Positions 53,256-62,092 of a stretch of 64,000 bases of DNA are shown here, piece by piece (the first letter of the stretch is position 1; each line of letters opens with the position of its first letter). The notes below the pieces were generated by a model. The model saw only the letters and a program-made list of their open reading frames with translations, had not been told where the DNA came from and searched no databases. A program made the position numbers and the translations under genes. Where the stretch lies: contig CAYLUS010000004.1 in NCBI GenBank assembly GCA_964386975.1, positions 1 to 64,000 on the forward strand. The letters run 5' to 3'. The DNA comes from UBA6136 sp964386975 (GTDB taxonomy: Bacteria > Pseudomonadota > Gammaproteobacteria > Methylococcales > Methylococcaceae).

Positions 53256-53978
53256 CTAGATCAATGGAGCGAGCGCGGGATGTTGGCGAAGCAATTGCGA
53301 TTTGAATGCCTGGATGGCTTCAGCGCTCCGCTGACCTCGCGGGATCTCAATCGCTGCGTTGCAGAGGATTTTCGCCGGTGAGCTTGAGAGAAACACGACC
53401 CGGTCCCCCAGTTCCAGCGCCTCGTCCAAATCATGGGTCACATAGAGGACCGTGTGCGGTCGTGCTTGCCACAGATCGAGGGTCAGGGTTCGAATCGTTC
53501 GCGCCGTGGGCGCATCCAGGGAGACCAGCGGTTCGTCCATGAGGAGCAGATCCGGATGGACAGCAAAGGCACGCACCAACGCCACCCGTCGACGCATGCC
53601 CACGGACAGACGCTCGGGATAGTGATCCCGGAACGCCCAGAGTCCGACGGTTTCCAGTAGGGTTTGTGCATCCAGAGCCTCCCCGGGGGTCGGGAGACAC
53701 AGACAGATGTTTTCGAGGACCGTCCGCCAGGGCAGTAGTCTAGGGTTCTGAAAGACATAACCGACCCGTCCGTCGCCCTTTGCCGTGGCCTCAATGCCGA
53801 TGTGGCCCGTATCCGCGCATTCAAGGCCTGCGATCAGATTCAAAAGCGTGGTCTTGCCGCTGCCGGAGGCGCCGAACAGGCAGACAAACTGGTTGGCGGC
53901 GATCTCCAGATCAATCGAATCAAGCACCGGACGCCCTGCAAACTCTTTGCTCAGGTTTCGGATCGAGACAGCCGTCAT
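53256..53978 (-). CDS. ABC transporter ATP-binding protein, nitrate/taurine/sulfonate type
   Basis: The 240-residue ATPase has GASGSGKTTLLNLIAGLE (Walker A), RVGYVFQNPRLLPWRTVLEN (Q-loop, TauB/SsuB-like 'FQ...LLPW'), RLSVGMRRRVALVRA (signature, with SVGMRRR in place of LSGGQ) and LLMDEPLVSLD (Walker B). The start at 53978 overlaps the permease stop (ATGA); an upstream start would add 16 non-conserved residues. The substrate is unknown and no periplasmic binding protein is nearby. Confidence 0.9.
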   Translation of the reverse strand: MTAVSIRNLSKEFAGRPVLDSIDLEIAANQFVCLFGASGSGKTTLLNLIAGLECADTGHIGIEATAKGDGRVGYVFQNPRLLPWRTVLENICLCLPTPGEALDAQTLLETVGLWAFRDHYPERLSVGMRRRVALVRAFAVHPDLLLMDEPLVSLDAPTARTIRTLTLDLWQARPHTVLYVTHDLDEALELGDRVVFLSSSPAKILCNAAIEIPRGQRSAEAIQAFKSQLLRQHPALAPLI

Positions 53979-54742
53979 CGACGCCACCTTTGCGCCCTGG
54001 CATCCAGCGGTCGAATGAGTAGCCACTCGATCGTCTGAACCACGACGATGAAGGCCAGCGAGTAAGCGAGGATCCTCGCCACATCAAACGTCTGAAAATA
54101 GAGGTGGAGCTGGTAGCCCATGCCGTTGCTACGACCGAGCAGCTCCACCACCAGAATGATTTTCCAGATCAGGGCAATTCCGGTCCGGGCCGCAGTCAGG
54201 GCATAAGGGAAGAGTGCCGGGCCGATGACGTGGCGGAAGGTTTTGATGCGCCCGAATCGATAGACTCGGGCCATTTCCAGCAAGTCCCGGCTGAGATGGC
54301 GCGTGCCCTCGCGCAAGGTCACGACCACGTTTGGCAGTTTGTTGAGTACCACCGCGGTGATGGCAGCGATTTCATTGAGCCCCAACCACACATAGCAGAG
54401 GATGATGGTCACCAGGGCCGGGACGTTGAGGCTGATGATGACCCAGCTGTCAAAAAAACGGTCGGCGCGCGGGAATAGGCCCAGAACAATACCGATCAAA
54501 CTGCCAAGGCTCATGGCAATCAGGAAGCTGACGAGGAGCCTTAACAGCGTCACGCCAAGATGAAAGGGCAGCTTTCCCCCTTCACATTCCCGGATCAGAA
54601 CCTCAAATACCCGCTCTGGGGCAGGCAGGAGGTTTGAATGGGCCCAAATAGCCAGCAGCTGCCAGATCAGAAGCAGAACCAGCATAGAAACCAGCGGCAT
54701 GCTTCGTTTCAGCAGTGCGCGCATGGTCTGATCAACGCTCAC
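53975..54742 (-). CDS. ABC transporter permease, SsuC/TauC-like
   Basis: The 255-residue permease has about six membrane helices. The EAA-type loop is seen in EMARVYRFGRIKTFRHVIGPALFPYALTAARTGIALIWKIILVVELLG, the usual form in nitrate/sulfonate/taurine importers, and LGSLIGIVLGLFPRADRFFD lies earlier. It overlaps mtaB upstream by 4 nt and the ATPase gene downstream by 4 nt, so all three are translated from one message. The missing binding protein leaves the substrate open. Confidence 0.9.
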   Translation of the reverse strand: MSVDQTMRALLKRSMPLVSMLVLLLIWQLLAIWAHSNLLPAPERVFEVLIRECEGGKLPFHLGVTLLRLLVSFLIAMSLGSLIGIVLGLFPRADRFFDSWVIISLNVPALVTIILCYVWLGLNEIAAITAVVLNKLPNVVVTLREGTRHLSRDLLEMARVYRFGRIKTFRHVIGPALFPYALTAARTGIALIWKIILVVELLGRSNGMGYQLHLYFQTFDVARILAYSLAFIVVVQTIEWLLIRPLDARAQRWRR

Positions 54743-56043
54743 TGCATCAAGGGTGGCAAGCGACCCTCAATGACGCCCGTCTCCTCCGAGAGCATCATCA
54801 GCGTGGTCGGATGAACCTTGAAACTCAGCGCCTGTGCGTGCGCGGGGGTGGTCTTGAGGGCAACCTTCAGGTAATTCGGGGTGTAGCCCTGGACCACACT
54901 CAGGGTTTCTGAAAGCGCTCGCGCCCCTTCAAACAGCACCGGCAGGGTCTGGCCGATAAAGCGCTGGGCATAGCGTTGCTTGAGGGTTTCTCCCAGTGCC
55001 ATCAGCGCATGAACCCGTGCCTGCCGGACCCGGCTATCCACCGGATCAGAAAAATGGGCGGCGGCGGTCCCCTGCCGGGGGGAAAAGCTGAACACATGCA
55101 CGTGGCTGAATGCCATGCGCTCGAAGAGGGTCAGGGTTTCCTGCCACTCCTCGTCGGTTTCCCCGGGAAATCCCACAATCACGTCGGTGGTCAGATTGAT
55201 CTCAGGAAGGGTCTCCCGAAGCCGATGGAGGAGATCCCGGATGTCATCCGGTCCAGACCGTCTTGCCATGCGTTTGAGCACGGAGGCGGAACCGCTCTGA
55301 ATGGGTAGGTGCAGATGCGGCATCAGTCGCTGGTTTTGAAACAGGCTGAAAAAATGCGGCGGAATATCCCAGGGTTCGAGGGATCCGAGCCGGATTCTCG
55401 GGATGGAGGTCCGGGCAAGAATGGCCTCGATGAGGTCGGTCAGGGTGCAACCAAGGTCGCTGCCATAGCCGCCGAGATGAACGCCGGTGAGAACCACCTC
55501 AACCAACCCGGCCTGATGGTGCTGATTGATTTCATCAATGATCGCCTCGACAGTCCGGCTGCGCTCCTCGCCCCGGGCAACCGTGACGATGCAGTAGGTG
55601 CAGCGGTGGCGGCAACCATCCTGAACTTTGACGAACGCCCGGTGCCTGCCAAGCTGAAACAGGGCGTTCGCCTCAGGGCCTTTGGCGGCCGCTGGCATGG
55701 CGTGGATCGCGAGCTGTTCCTGAACTATTTCCACCAGGCGATCCTTGTCCTTGTTGGCGACCACCAGATCAATCCCCAGGGTCTCCGCCTCGGACGGGTG
55801 AAGGCTCACATAACAGCCGCTGACAATGACGCGGGCACCCGGGTTCTCACGAGTTGCTTTTCTGATCTGGTTGCGCGATTTCCGGACGGCATCCTGCGTG
55901 ACGGCGCAGGAATTTAAGACCAGAAGGTCAGCGTCTGCGCCCTCGGGGACCACCTGATGGCCTTCAGCCTGAAACTCGAGGGCCCAGCGCTCGAGTTCGG
56001 CCTCATTCAGCCGGCAGCCGAGAGTTTTGAGCTGGACCCGCAT
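54739..56043 (-). CDS. mtaB: tRNA t6A37 methylthiotransferase MtaB
   Basis: The 434-residue radical-SAM enzyme makes ms2t6A in tRNA. The N-terminal UPF0004 domain holds three Cys for an Fe-S cluster (TLGCRLNEAE, NSCAVTQDA, SGCYV). The radical-SAM motif is DGCRHRCTYCIVTVARG (CxxxCxxC). VVLTGVHLGGYGSDLG and IVGFPGETDEEWQETL follow, and a TRAM-like domain lies at the end. It lies 16 nt after dapB and overlaps the ABC permease by 4 nt. Confidence 0.95.
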   Translation of the reverse strand: MRVQLKTLGCRLNEAELERWALEFQAEGHQVVPEGADADLLVLNSCAVTQDAVRKSRNQIRKATRENPGARVIVSGCYVSLHPSEAETLGIDLVVANKDKDRLVEIVQEQLAIHAMPAAAKGPEANALFQLGRHRAFVKVQDGCRHRCTYCIVTVARGEERSRTVEAIIDEINQHHQAGLVEVVLTGVHLGGYGSDLGCTLTDLIEAILARTSIPRIRLGSLEPWDIPPHFFSLFQNQRLMPHLHLPIQSGSASVLKRMARRSGPDDIRDLLHRLRETLPEINLTTDVIVGFPGETDEEWQETLTLFERMAFSHVHVFSFSPRQGTAAAHFSDPVDSRVRQARVHALMALGETLKQRYAQRFIGQTLPVLFEGARALSETLSVVQGYTPNYLKVALKTTPAHAQALSFKVHPTTLMMLSEETGVIEGRLPPLMQ

Positions 56044-56059
56044 GGATCAGGACCGGCAT

Positions 56060-56875
56060 TCAGCCTTCAAGGCGCTTGAGGCTCAGGACATCCTGCATGT
56101 CGTAGAGTCCGGGGTTGCGTCCAGCCAACCAGCCGGCCGCCCGCATGGCACCCTTGGCAAAGGTCATGCGGCTGGAGGCCTTGTGGGTGATCTCGACCCG
56201 CTCGCCCTCATCGGCGAACATCACGGTATGTTCACCGACAATATCGCCGGCCCGGATGACCGAGAAGCCGATACTCTTGGGGTCTCTCTCGCCTGTATGT
56301 CCCTCTCGGCTGAAAACGCCATGGGTCTTGAGGTCTCGCCCGAGCGTCTCGGCAACCACTTCCGCCATGCGCAGCGCTGTTCCGGACGGGGCATCGACCT
56401 TATGGCGGTGATGGGCTTCGATGACTTCGATGTCGGTCTCATCACCGATGACCCGGGCGGCCACCTCCAGAAGCTTGAGACAGAGATTGACCCCGACGCT
56501 CATGTTGGGTGCGAGCACAACCGGGATTTCAAGTGAGGCCGCGTCAATCAGGCGTTTGTCGCTGTCGCTGAATCCCGTCGTGCCGATCACGATGGCTTTT
56601 TGATGCTGGCGACAGACCGACAGCGCCTGCAGAGACGGTTCAGGCCGGGTGAAGTCCACCAGAACGTCAAAGTCTTGGGTCTTGGGATCAATATGGTCGC
56701 TGACCCGAAGGCCAATTGCCTGGAGGCCGGCAAGGCTCCCTGCATCCGTCCCGATCGCAGGGCTCCCAGGTCGCTCGATGGCGGCTGCAAGGCTCAGGTT
56801 TTCGGCTTGCTGGCAGGCCTGGATCAGCGCGTGGCCCATCCGGCCAGCCGCACCGTGAATGGCGACTTTGATCAT
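56060..56875 (-). CDS. dapB: 4-hydroxy-tetrahydrodipicolinate reductase
   Basis: The 271-residue NAD(P)H enzyme of lysine/DAP synthesis has IHGAAGRMGHALI (dinucleotide loop), VLVDFTRPEPSL, VIGTTGFSD, the catalytic EAHHRHKVDAPSGTALRMAE and GERVEITHKASSRMTFAKGA. It follows dnaJ by 78 nt, a frequent order in gammaproteobacteria. A hairpin between them may partly end transcription. Confidence 0.97.
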   Translation of the reverse strand: MIKVAIHGAAGRMGHALIQACQQAENLSLAAAIERPGSPAIGTDAGSLAGLQAIGLRVSDHIDPKTQDFDVLVDFTRPEPSLQALSVCRQHQKAIVIGTTGFSDSDKRLIDAASLEIPVVLAPNMSVGVNLCLKLLEVAARVIGDETDIEVIEAHHRHKVDAPSGTALRMAEVVAETLGRDLKTHGVFSREGHTGERDPKSIGFSVIRAGDIVGEHTVMFADEGERVEITHKASSRMTFAKGAMRAAGWLAGRNPGLYDMQDVLSLKRLEG

Positions 56876-56911
56876 CTTCGTGTGTATCCCGGGGGGGCGA
56901 ATAGGGTGAAA

Positions 56912-56943
56912 GCTCAGGGAGTTCGAGTACCGGCTCCCTGAGC
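56912..56943 (-). terminator. hairpin between dnaJ and dapB
   Basis: GCTCAGGGAG/CTCCCTGAGC forms a perfect 10-bp stem with a 12-nt loop, followed on the minus strand by only three T. It lies just after the dnaJ stop. It may be a partial terminator or a 3'-end stabiliser of the heat-shock message. Confidence 0.55.
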
Positions 56944-56953
56944 GCTAAGGGTC

Positions 56954-58078
56954 TTAGAGTCCGATTTTATCGAAAAACTGCCGGACCCCATCAAGCCAGC
57001 CGTGTGCCTGGGGACTGTGACGGCTACCACCGCCCTGCAAGGACTCATCCAGCTGTTTGATCAGCTCAACCTGATCCTTGCTGAGATGCACAGGGGTTTC
57101 AATCCTGACGCGGCACATGAGGTCACCCTGACTGCCGCCCCGGACCGGTTTTACCCCTTTCCCGGAGAGCCGGAACATCCGACCGGTCTGGGTTTCTGCC
57201 GGTATTTTGAGTGCAACCTTGCCGGAAAGGGTTGGGACTTCGACCTCGCCGCCGAGGCAGGCTTTGGCAAAGCTGATCGGCAGTTCGCAATAGAGATTGG
57301 CGCCGTCCCGGGTAAAGAGGGCGTGATCCTTGACGGCGACCTGAACATAGAGGTCACCGGGACCTGCCCCTGGTCCCCCGGCTTCTCCTTCACCGGACAG
57401 GCGAATGCGGTCACCGGTATCGACCCCGGCCGGAATCTTGACCGAGAGGGTTTTGGTATCTTGCGTGCGCCCTTGACCATGACAGCTCTTGCAGGGCTCC
57501 TTGATCTGTTTTCCCGAGCCGCGGCAGGTGGGACAGGGTTGCTGCACGCTGAAAAATCCCTGTTGCATCCGGACCGCTCCATGGCCATGACAGGTCGGGC
57601 AGGTGATGACCTTGGACCCCTTGGCCGCGCCGCTGCCATCACAGGGTTTACAGTTAACCAGCGTGGGCACGGCAATCTTGACCTCGGTGCCGGAAACCGC
57701 CTCCTCCAGCGTGATTTCGAGGTTATAGCGAAGGTCTGATCCGCGCTGGGCGCCGCCCCGACCCCGTCCCCCGCCGAAGATGTCGCCGAACACATCGCCA
57801 AAGATGTCGCTGAAGTTGGCGCCGCCAAACCCGGCACCGCCACCCATACTGGGATCGACTCCGGCGTGCCCGAACTGGTCATAGGCCGCCCGCTTTTTGG
57901 GGTCGGAGAGGATGTCATGGGCCTCCTTGACCTTCTTGAACTGCTCTTCCGCCTTGGGGTTATCCTGATTTCGGTCCGGGTGGTATTTCATCGCCAGGCG
58001 ACGAAAGCTTTTCTTGATGTCATCATCGCTGGCGTTTCGGGAAACGCCCAGGAGTTCGTAGTAATCTTCTTTGGCCAT
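56954..58078 (-). CDS. dnaJ: molecular chaperone DnaJ
   Basis: The 374-residue type I Hsp40 stimulates DnaK ATPase and delivers clients. The J-domain with HPDRN spans ~1-70. A Gly/Phe-rich region lies at ~75-110. The four zinc-binding repeats are CKPCDGSG, CPTCHGHG, CPTCRGSG and CKSCHGQG, and the C-terminal client-binding domains follow. Length is normal. Two hairpins lie in the 101 nt after dnaK. Confidence 0.98.
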   Translation of the reverse strand: MAKEDYYELLGVSRNASDDDIKKSFRRLAMKYHPDRNQDNPKAEEQFKKVKEAHDILSDPKKRAAYDQFGHAGVDPSMGGGAGFGGANFSDIFGDVFGDIFGGGRGRGGAQRGSDLRYNLEITLEEAVSGTEVKIAVPTLVNCKPCDGSGAAKGSKVITCPTCHGHGAVRMQQGFFSVQQPCPTCRGSGKQIKEPCKSCHGQGRTQDTKTLSVKIPAGVDTGDRIRLSGEGEAGGPGAGPGDLYVQVAVKDHALFTRDGANLYCELPISFAKACLGGEVEVPTLSGKVALKIPAETQTGRMFRLSGKGVKPVRGGSQGDLMCRVRIETPVHLSKDQVELIKQLDESLQGGGSRHSPQAHGWLDGVRQFFDKIGL

Positions 58079-58088
58079 AACGCATTAA

Positions 58089-58152
58089 GCCGCACGAAGT
58101 GCGGCACCCTTGGAAATTGGAACGGGGATGGCCCGGGGCATCACGCCCCGGG
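58089..58152 (-). other. two hairpins between dnaK and dnaJ
   Basis: GCCGCAC-GAA-GTGCGGC (58089-58105) and CCCGGGGC/GCCCCGGG (58132-58152) are perfect stems in the intercistronic space. Neither has a T run on the minus strand. They may tune the ratio of DnaK to DnaJ by partial termination, processing or protection of the dnaK 3' end; the function is inferred. Confidence 0.6.
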
Positions 58153-58179
58153 AGTTAAGTCCGCAAAGCCTTTGGGGCG

Positions 58180-60120
58180 TCACGATTTCTTGTCGTCTTT
58201 GACTTCCTCGAATTCGGCATCGACGATATCGTCCTGCGCGCCCTGGCCATGACTGGCCGACGGGCCACCATCGCCGCCGGGTGCGGCACCGGCTTCAGCG
58301 CCCTTCTGGGCATAGAGACGTTCTGCAAGCTTGCCTGAGACTTCGGTCAGCTTTTCGGTCTTGCGATCGATGAGTTCCTTGTCATCGGAGGCCATGGCTT
58401 CCTTGAGTTCGCTGATGGCCGCTTCGATCTGGCTCTTTTCGTCTGCCTGAACGCCCTCGCCCAGTTCGCTCACCGTCTTGTTGGCAGCATGGATCAAGGT
58501 ATCGGCCTGGTTGCGGGCCTGAACCAGTTCATGCGCCTTTTTGTCATCCTCGGCATGCAGTTCGGCATCCTTGATCATGCGCTGGATTTCATCGTCACTG
58601 AGGCCACTTGAGGCGGTGATCCGGATCGACTGTTCCTTGCCCGTTGCCTTGTCCTTCGCCGAAACATGCAGGATACCGTTGGCATCAATGTCGAAGGTGA
58701 CCTCAATTTGCGGCATGCCACGCGGTGCAGGCGGGATGTCAGCCAGATCGAAGCGACCGAGGGACTTGTTGTCCTTGGCCATTTCCCGCTCGCCCTGCAG
58801 TACATGAATGGTGACTGCGGTCTGATTGTCGTCGGCGGTGGAGAAGGTCTGCCCGGTCTTGGTGGGGATCGTGGTGTTCTTCTCGATCAACTTGGTCATC
58901 ACCCCGCCCAGGGTTTCAATGCCGAGTGACAGCGGGGTGACGTCCAGGAGCAGGACATCCTTCACCTGACCACCGAGAACGCCGCCCTGAACCGCCGCAC
59001 CGAGAGCCACCGCTTCGTCAGGGTTGACGTCCTTGCGCGGCTCCTTGCCGAAGATGCTGGTCACAATTTCCTGAACCTTGGGCATCCGGGTCTGGCCACC
59101 GACCAGAATGACTTCATCGATGTCGCTGGCCTTCAGTCCTGAATCCTTGATCGCCGTTTCGCAGGGGCCGCGGGTATTGAGTACAAGATCCTCCACCAAG
59201 GACTCAAGCTTGGCGCGGGTCAGCTTCAAATTCAGATGCTTGGGGCCCGTCGCATCAGCCGTGACATAAGGCAGATTGATGTCAGTCTGCTGGCTCGATG
59301 AGAGCTCGATCTTGGCCTTCTCAGCCGCTTCCTTGAGGCGTTGCAGGGCCAACGGATCATTGTGCAGATCAATGGCCGTGTCTTTTTTGAATTCCTCACA
59401 GATCCAGTCGATGATGCGCAGGTCAAAGTCTTCACCGCCCAGGTGCGTATCGCCGTTGGTGGAAAGCACCTCGAACTGGTGTTCGCCATCCACCACGGCA
59501 ATCTCGATGATGGAGACATCGAAGGTACCGCCGCCGAGATCATAGACGGCCACTTTCATGTCGCCGCCCTTGCGGTCAAGGCCAAAGGCCATGGCAGCGG
59601 CGGTCGGTTCATTGATGATGCGCTTGACTTCAAGACCAGCAATGCGGCCGGCATCCTTGGTCGCCTGGCGCTGGGAGTCGTTGAAATACGCGGGAACCGT
59701 GATGACGGCCTCAGTCACTTCTTCACCCAGGAAGGCTTCGGCATCCTTCTTGAGTTTCATCAGAACGCGCGCGGAGACTTCCGGGGGTGCCATCTTCTTG
59801 CCATTGGCCTCGATCCACGCATCGCCATTATCCGCCCCGACGATCTTGTAGGGAACCAAGTGGATGTCTTTTTGAACTTCCTTGTCCTGGAAACGCCGTC
59901 CGATCAGGCGCTTGACTGCAAATAACGTATTGGTCGGGTTGGTGATCGCCTGGCGTTTGGCGGACTGGCCGACCAGAACTTCGTTGTCAGGCGTAAACGC
60001 AACGACCGAAGGAGTCGTTCTCGCGCCTTCGGCATTCTCGATCACGCGTGGCTTTCCGCCTTCGAGAATGGCGACGCATGAATTGGTGGTGCCCAAGTCG
60101 ATGCCGATGATTCTTGACAT
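58180..60120 (-). CDS. dnaK: molecular chaperone DnaK (Hsp70)
   Basis: The 646-residue protein has a nucleotide-binding domain with IIGIDLGTTNSCVAIL, VYDLGGGTFDVSIIE and ILVGGQTRMPKVQ. The linker DVLLLDVTPLSLGIET leads to the substrate-binding domain, and the lid ends in the conserved acidic tail DDIVDAEFEEVKDD. Length is typical. It lies between grpE and dnaJ in the hrcA-grpE-dnaK-dnaJ operon, under CIRCE/HrcA control. Confidence 0.99.
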   Translation of the reverse strand: MSRIIGIDLGTTNSCVAILEGGKPRVIENAEGARTTPSVVAFTPDNEVLVGQSAKRQAITNPTNTLFAVKRLIGRRFQDKEVQKDIHLVPYKIVGADNGDAWIEANGKKMAPPEVSARVLMKLKKDAEAFLGEEVTEAVITVPAYFNDSQRQATKDAGRIAGLEVKRIINEPTAAAMAFGLDRKGGDMKVAVYDLGGGTFDVSIIEIAVVDGEHQFEVLSTNGDTHLGGEDFDLRIIDWICEEFKKDTAIDLHNDPLALQRLKEAAEKAKIELSSSQQTDINLPYVTADATGPKHLNLKLTRAKLESLVEDLVLNTRGPCETAIKDSGLKASDIDEVILVGGQTRMPKVQEIVTSIFGKEPRKDVNPDEAVALGAAVQGGVLGGQVKDVLLLDVTPLSLGIETLGGVMTKLIEKNTTIPTKTGQTFSTADDNQTAVTIHVLQGEREMAKDNKSLGRFDLADIPPAPRGMPQIEVTFDIDANGILHVSAKDKATGKEQSIRITASSGLSDDEIQRMIKDAELHAEDDKKAHELVQARNQADTLIHAANKTVSELGEGVQADEKSQIEAAISELKEAMASDDKELIDRKTEKLTEVSGKLAERLYAQKGAEAGAAPGGDGGPSASHGQGAQDDIVDAEFEEVKDDKKS

Positions 60121-60207
60121 TTAATACTCCGGGTTAATCAGGTAAATCGGGATTTAGAGTGATCTTAGTTGGGATGTTGGGCCGCCTCAGAGGCTTTTCA
60201 AGGGGGA

Positions 60208-60777
60208 TCAGGCCATGTTTTGCGCGACCACGACCATGGCGGGTCGGAGTAGCCGGTCATTGAGCAGATAGCCTTTCTGGTAAACCTTGATGACCGTATT
60301 AGGTTCGGCCTCGTCGGTGGGCTGCATGGCCATGGCCTGGTGCAGTTCCGGGTTGAATTTTTCCCCCAGAGGATTGACTGGCTTGACATGAAATTTCGAC
60401 AAGGTGTCCATCAGTTGCTTAAGGGTGAGCTCCATGCCCTCCCGCAGTTTCTGGACTTCCGGCTGATCCCCGGTCTCGACACTGAGTCCGAGTTCGAGGC
60501 TGTCGGCAACCGGAATCAACTCACGGGCAAATTTTTCAAGGCCGAACTTGTGGGCGTTCTGGACATCCTTTTCCGCACGCCGCTTGAGGTTCTCCAGTTC
60601 CGCCTGGGTTCTGACGAATTTGTCCCAGTTGTCCTCGGCCCGCTGGAGAGCGGCCGCCAGCGCCTCGGGGGTCAACTCACCCTCGGGCCCGGCAGTGTCA
60701 TCGCCCGATGGATCCGCCGTTGAACCGGTCTCGGGGGTCACCTCGTCGTTTTCGGGCAAAACATCTTCTTGGCGCAT
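60208..60777 (-). CDS. grpE: nucleotide exchange factor GrpE
   Basis: The 189-residue protein has an acidic N-terminal tail (~1-45), a long dimerising coiled coil (~45-100; KFVRTQAELENLKRRAEKD) and a beta-domain with the C-terminal signature VIKVYQKGYLLNDRLLRPAMVVV. It releases ADP from DnaK. It sits between hrcA and dnaK in the same operon. Confidence 0.97.
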   Translation of the reverse strand: MRQEDVLPENDEVTPETGSTADPSGDDTAGPEGELTPEALAAALQRAEDNWDKFVRTQAELENLKRRAEKDVQNAHKFGLEKFARELIPVADSLELGLSVETGDQPEVQKLREGMELTLKQLMDTLSKFHVKPVNPLGEKFNPELHQAMAMQPTDEAEPNTVIKVYQKGYLLNDRLLRPAMVVVAQNMA

Positions 60778-60861
60778 GCGTCAGAGCTCCTTCGATCAGA
60801 AATGGATTTGTGTGCGGTACAGAACGTCTAGGCCCCGGGAGGGCGCAGAGACGATTACAGT

Positions 60862-61920
60862 TTATTGTGGGGGCAAGGTGCAGTTATTCAAGGCCGCACC
60901 CACAATTTTGGCGGTCAGGTCGACAATCGGGATAATGCGCTCATATTCCATGCGGGTCGGGCCTATGACCCCGAGAACGCCGATGGCGCGGTCGTTGACG
61001 GTGTAGGTCGAGGTCACCAGAGAGCACTGATCGAAGGCCCGGTGGCCGGATTCCTCGCCGATGAAGATCTGAACGCCCGGTGACTCGATGCAGCGGTCCA
61101 TCAGCTGCACCATATCTTCCTTCTGATGCAGGGTTTCAAACAGGCTGCGGAACTGCTCCATGTTGGCCAGTTCGGAAAAGTCCATGAGATTCGTTTCTCC
61201 GCTGACCAGCAGCGGGTTTTGGGGTTCTGCACCGGGTCTGAGTGCCAGTTCGGTGATGCTGGCGGCATCGATCATTTCCTGTCCGAGCCGCTCATGGGCA
61301 TCTCGGACCTCCTTCATGAGCGCCTCGCGGACCGTGGAAATGTCGCGCCCGGCAAACCGGCTGTTGAGAAAGTTGGCGGCAGCCCTCAGTTCCTCCGGCG
61401 TGAAGTTACGGGGGGGCTGGATAATCTTGTTGTGAATTTCCTGCTGGTTGGAGATCAGGATCACCAGAAGGCGTCCCTCGCTCAGTGGCACAAATTCAAT
61501 GTGGCTGAAGGCGCGCGTTTCACGGCGTGGCAAGGTCACGACACCGGCCATATGGGTGACCTCAGACAACAGGCGCGAGGCCGATTCAAGCACCTCCGCG
61601 GGAGATATTTTCTGCTCGAGGTCGGTCTGAATCTGGCGCACCAGGTCTGCCTGAATGGGCTTGACGGTCAACAGGGAGTCGACGAACAAGCGATAGCCGG
61701 TGACGGTCGGCATGCGTCCTGCAGAGGTATGCGGCGCCGTAATCAGGCCCAGCTCCTCAAGGTCCGCCATGACATTGCGGATAGTTGCGGGGCTCAGGTT
61801 GAGGCCTGCCTCGCGGGCCAGCGCCCTGGATCCGACCGGCGCGCCTTCATTGATGTAGCGCTCAACAAGTACCTTCAGCAAGAACTGGGCACGGTCATTG
61901 AGGGGCGGAGGAATGGACAC
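60862..61920 (-). CDS. hrcA: heat-inducible transcriptional repressor HrcA
   Basis: The 352-residue repressor has a winged-helix N-terminus (~1-80; VLVERYINEGAPVGSRALAREAGLNLSPATIRNVMADLEELG), then a GAF-like dimerisation domain. The C-terminal part is VYTVNDRAIGVLGVIGPTRMEYERIIPIVDLTA. It binds the CIRCE operator found 24 nt upstream of its own gene, and depends on GroEL for activity in known cases. It is the first gene of the heat-shock operon. Confidence 0.98.
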   Translation of the reverse strand: MSIPPPLNDRAQFLLKVLVERYINEGAPVGSRALAREAGLNLSPATIRNVMADLEELGLITAPHTSAGRMPTVTGYRLFVDSLLTVKPIQADLVRQIQTDLEQKISPAEVLESASRLLSEVTHMAGVVTLPRRETRAFSHIEFVPLSEGRLLVILISNQQEIHNKIIQPPRNFTPEELRAAANFLNSRFAGRDISTVREALMKEVRDAHERLGQEMIDAASITELALRPGAEPQNPLLVSGETNLMDFSELANMEQFRSLFETLHQKEDMVQLMDRCIESPGVQIFIGEESGHRAFDQCSLVTSTYTVNDRAIGVLGVIGPTRMEYERIIPIVDLTAKIVGAALNNCTLPPQ

Positions 61921-61944
61921 GGAGTTTGGGCGCCAGGGGAGGGA

Positions 61945-61971
61945 TTAGCACTCTTGGAGTGAGAGTGCCAA
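61945..61971. promoter_or_regulatory. CIRCE operator (HrcA binding site)
   Basis: TTAGCACTC-N9-GAGTGCCAA matches the CIRCE consensus TTAGCACTC-N9-GAGTGCTAA with one mismatch. It lies between the hrcA start and its promoter -10, so HrcA would block transcription and autoregulate the operon. Confidence 0.95.
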
Positions 61972-62000
61972 AAACTAGCAACCCATGGATAATGTGTCAA
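61972..62000 (-). promoter_or_regulatory. sigma-70 promoter of hrcA-grpE-dnaK-dnaJ
   Basis: On the minus strand TTGACA (61995-62000) is followed after 17 nt by TAGTTT (61972-61977). This is a perfect -35 and a fair -10. CIRCE begins directly downstream of the -10, covering the expected transcription start. Confidence 0.8.
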
Positions 62001-62092
62001 GATGTCCTAATATGCCATCAGCACGGTTTGCAGATCGCGTGAGCGCCTGAGACCGTGCTTGAGCGTCCCAACCAGCCGAGGATCAATACTCC

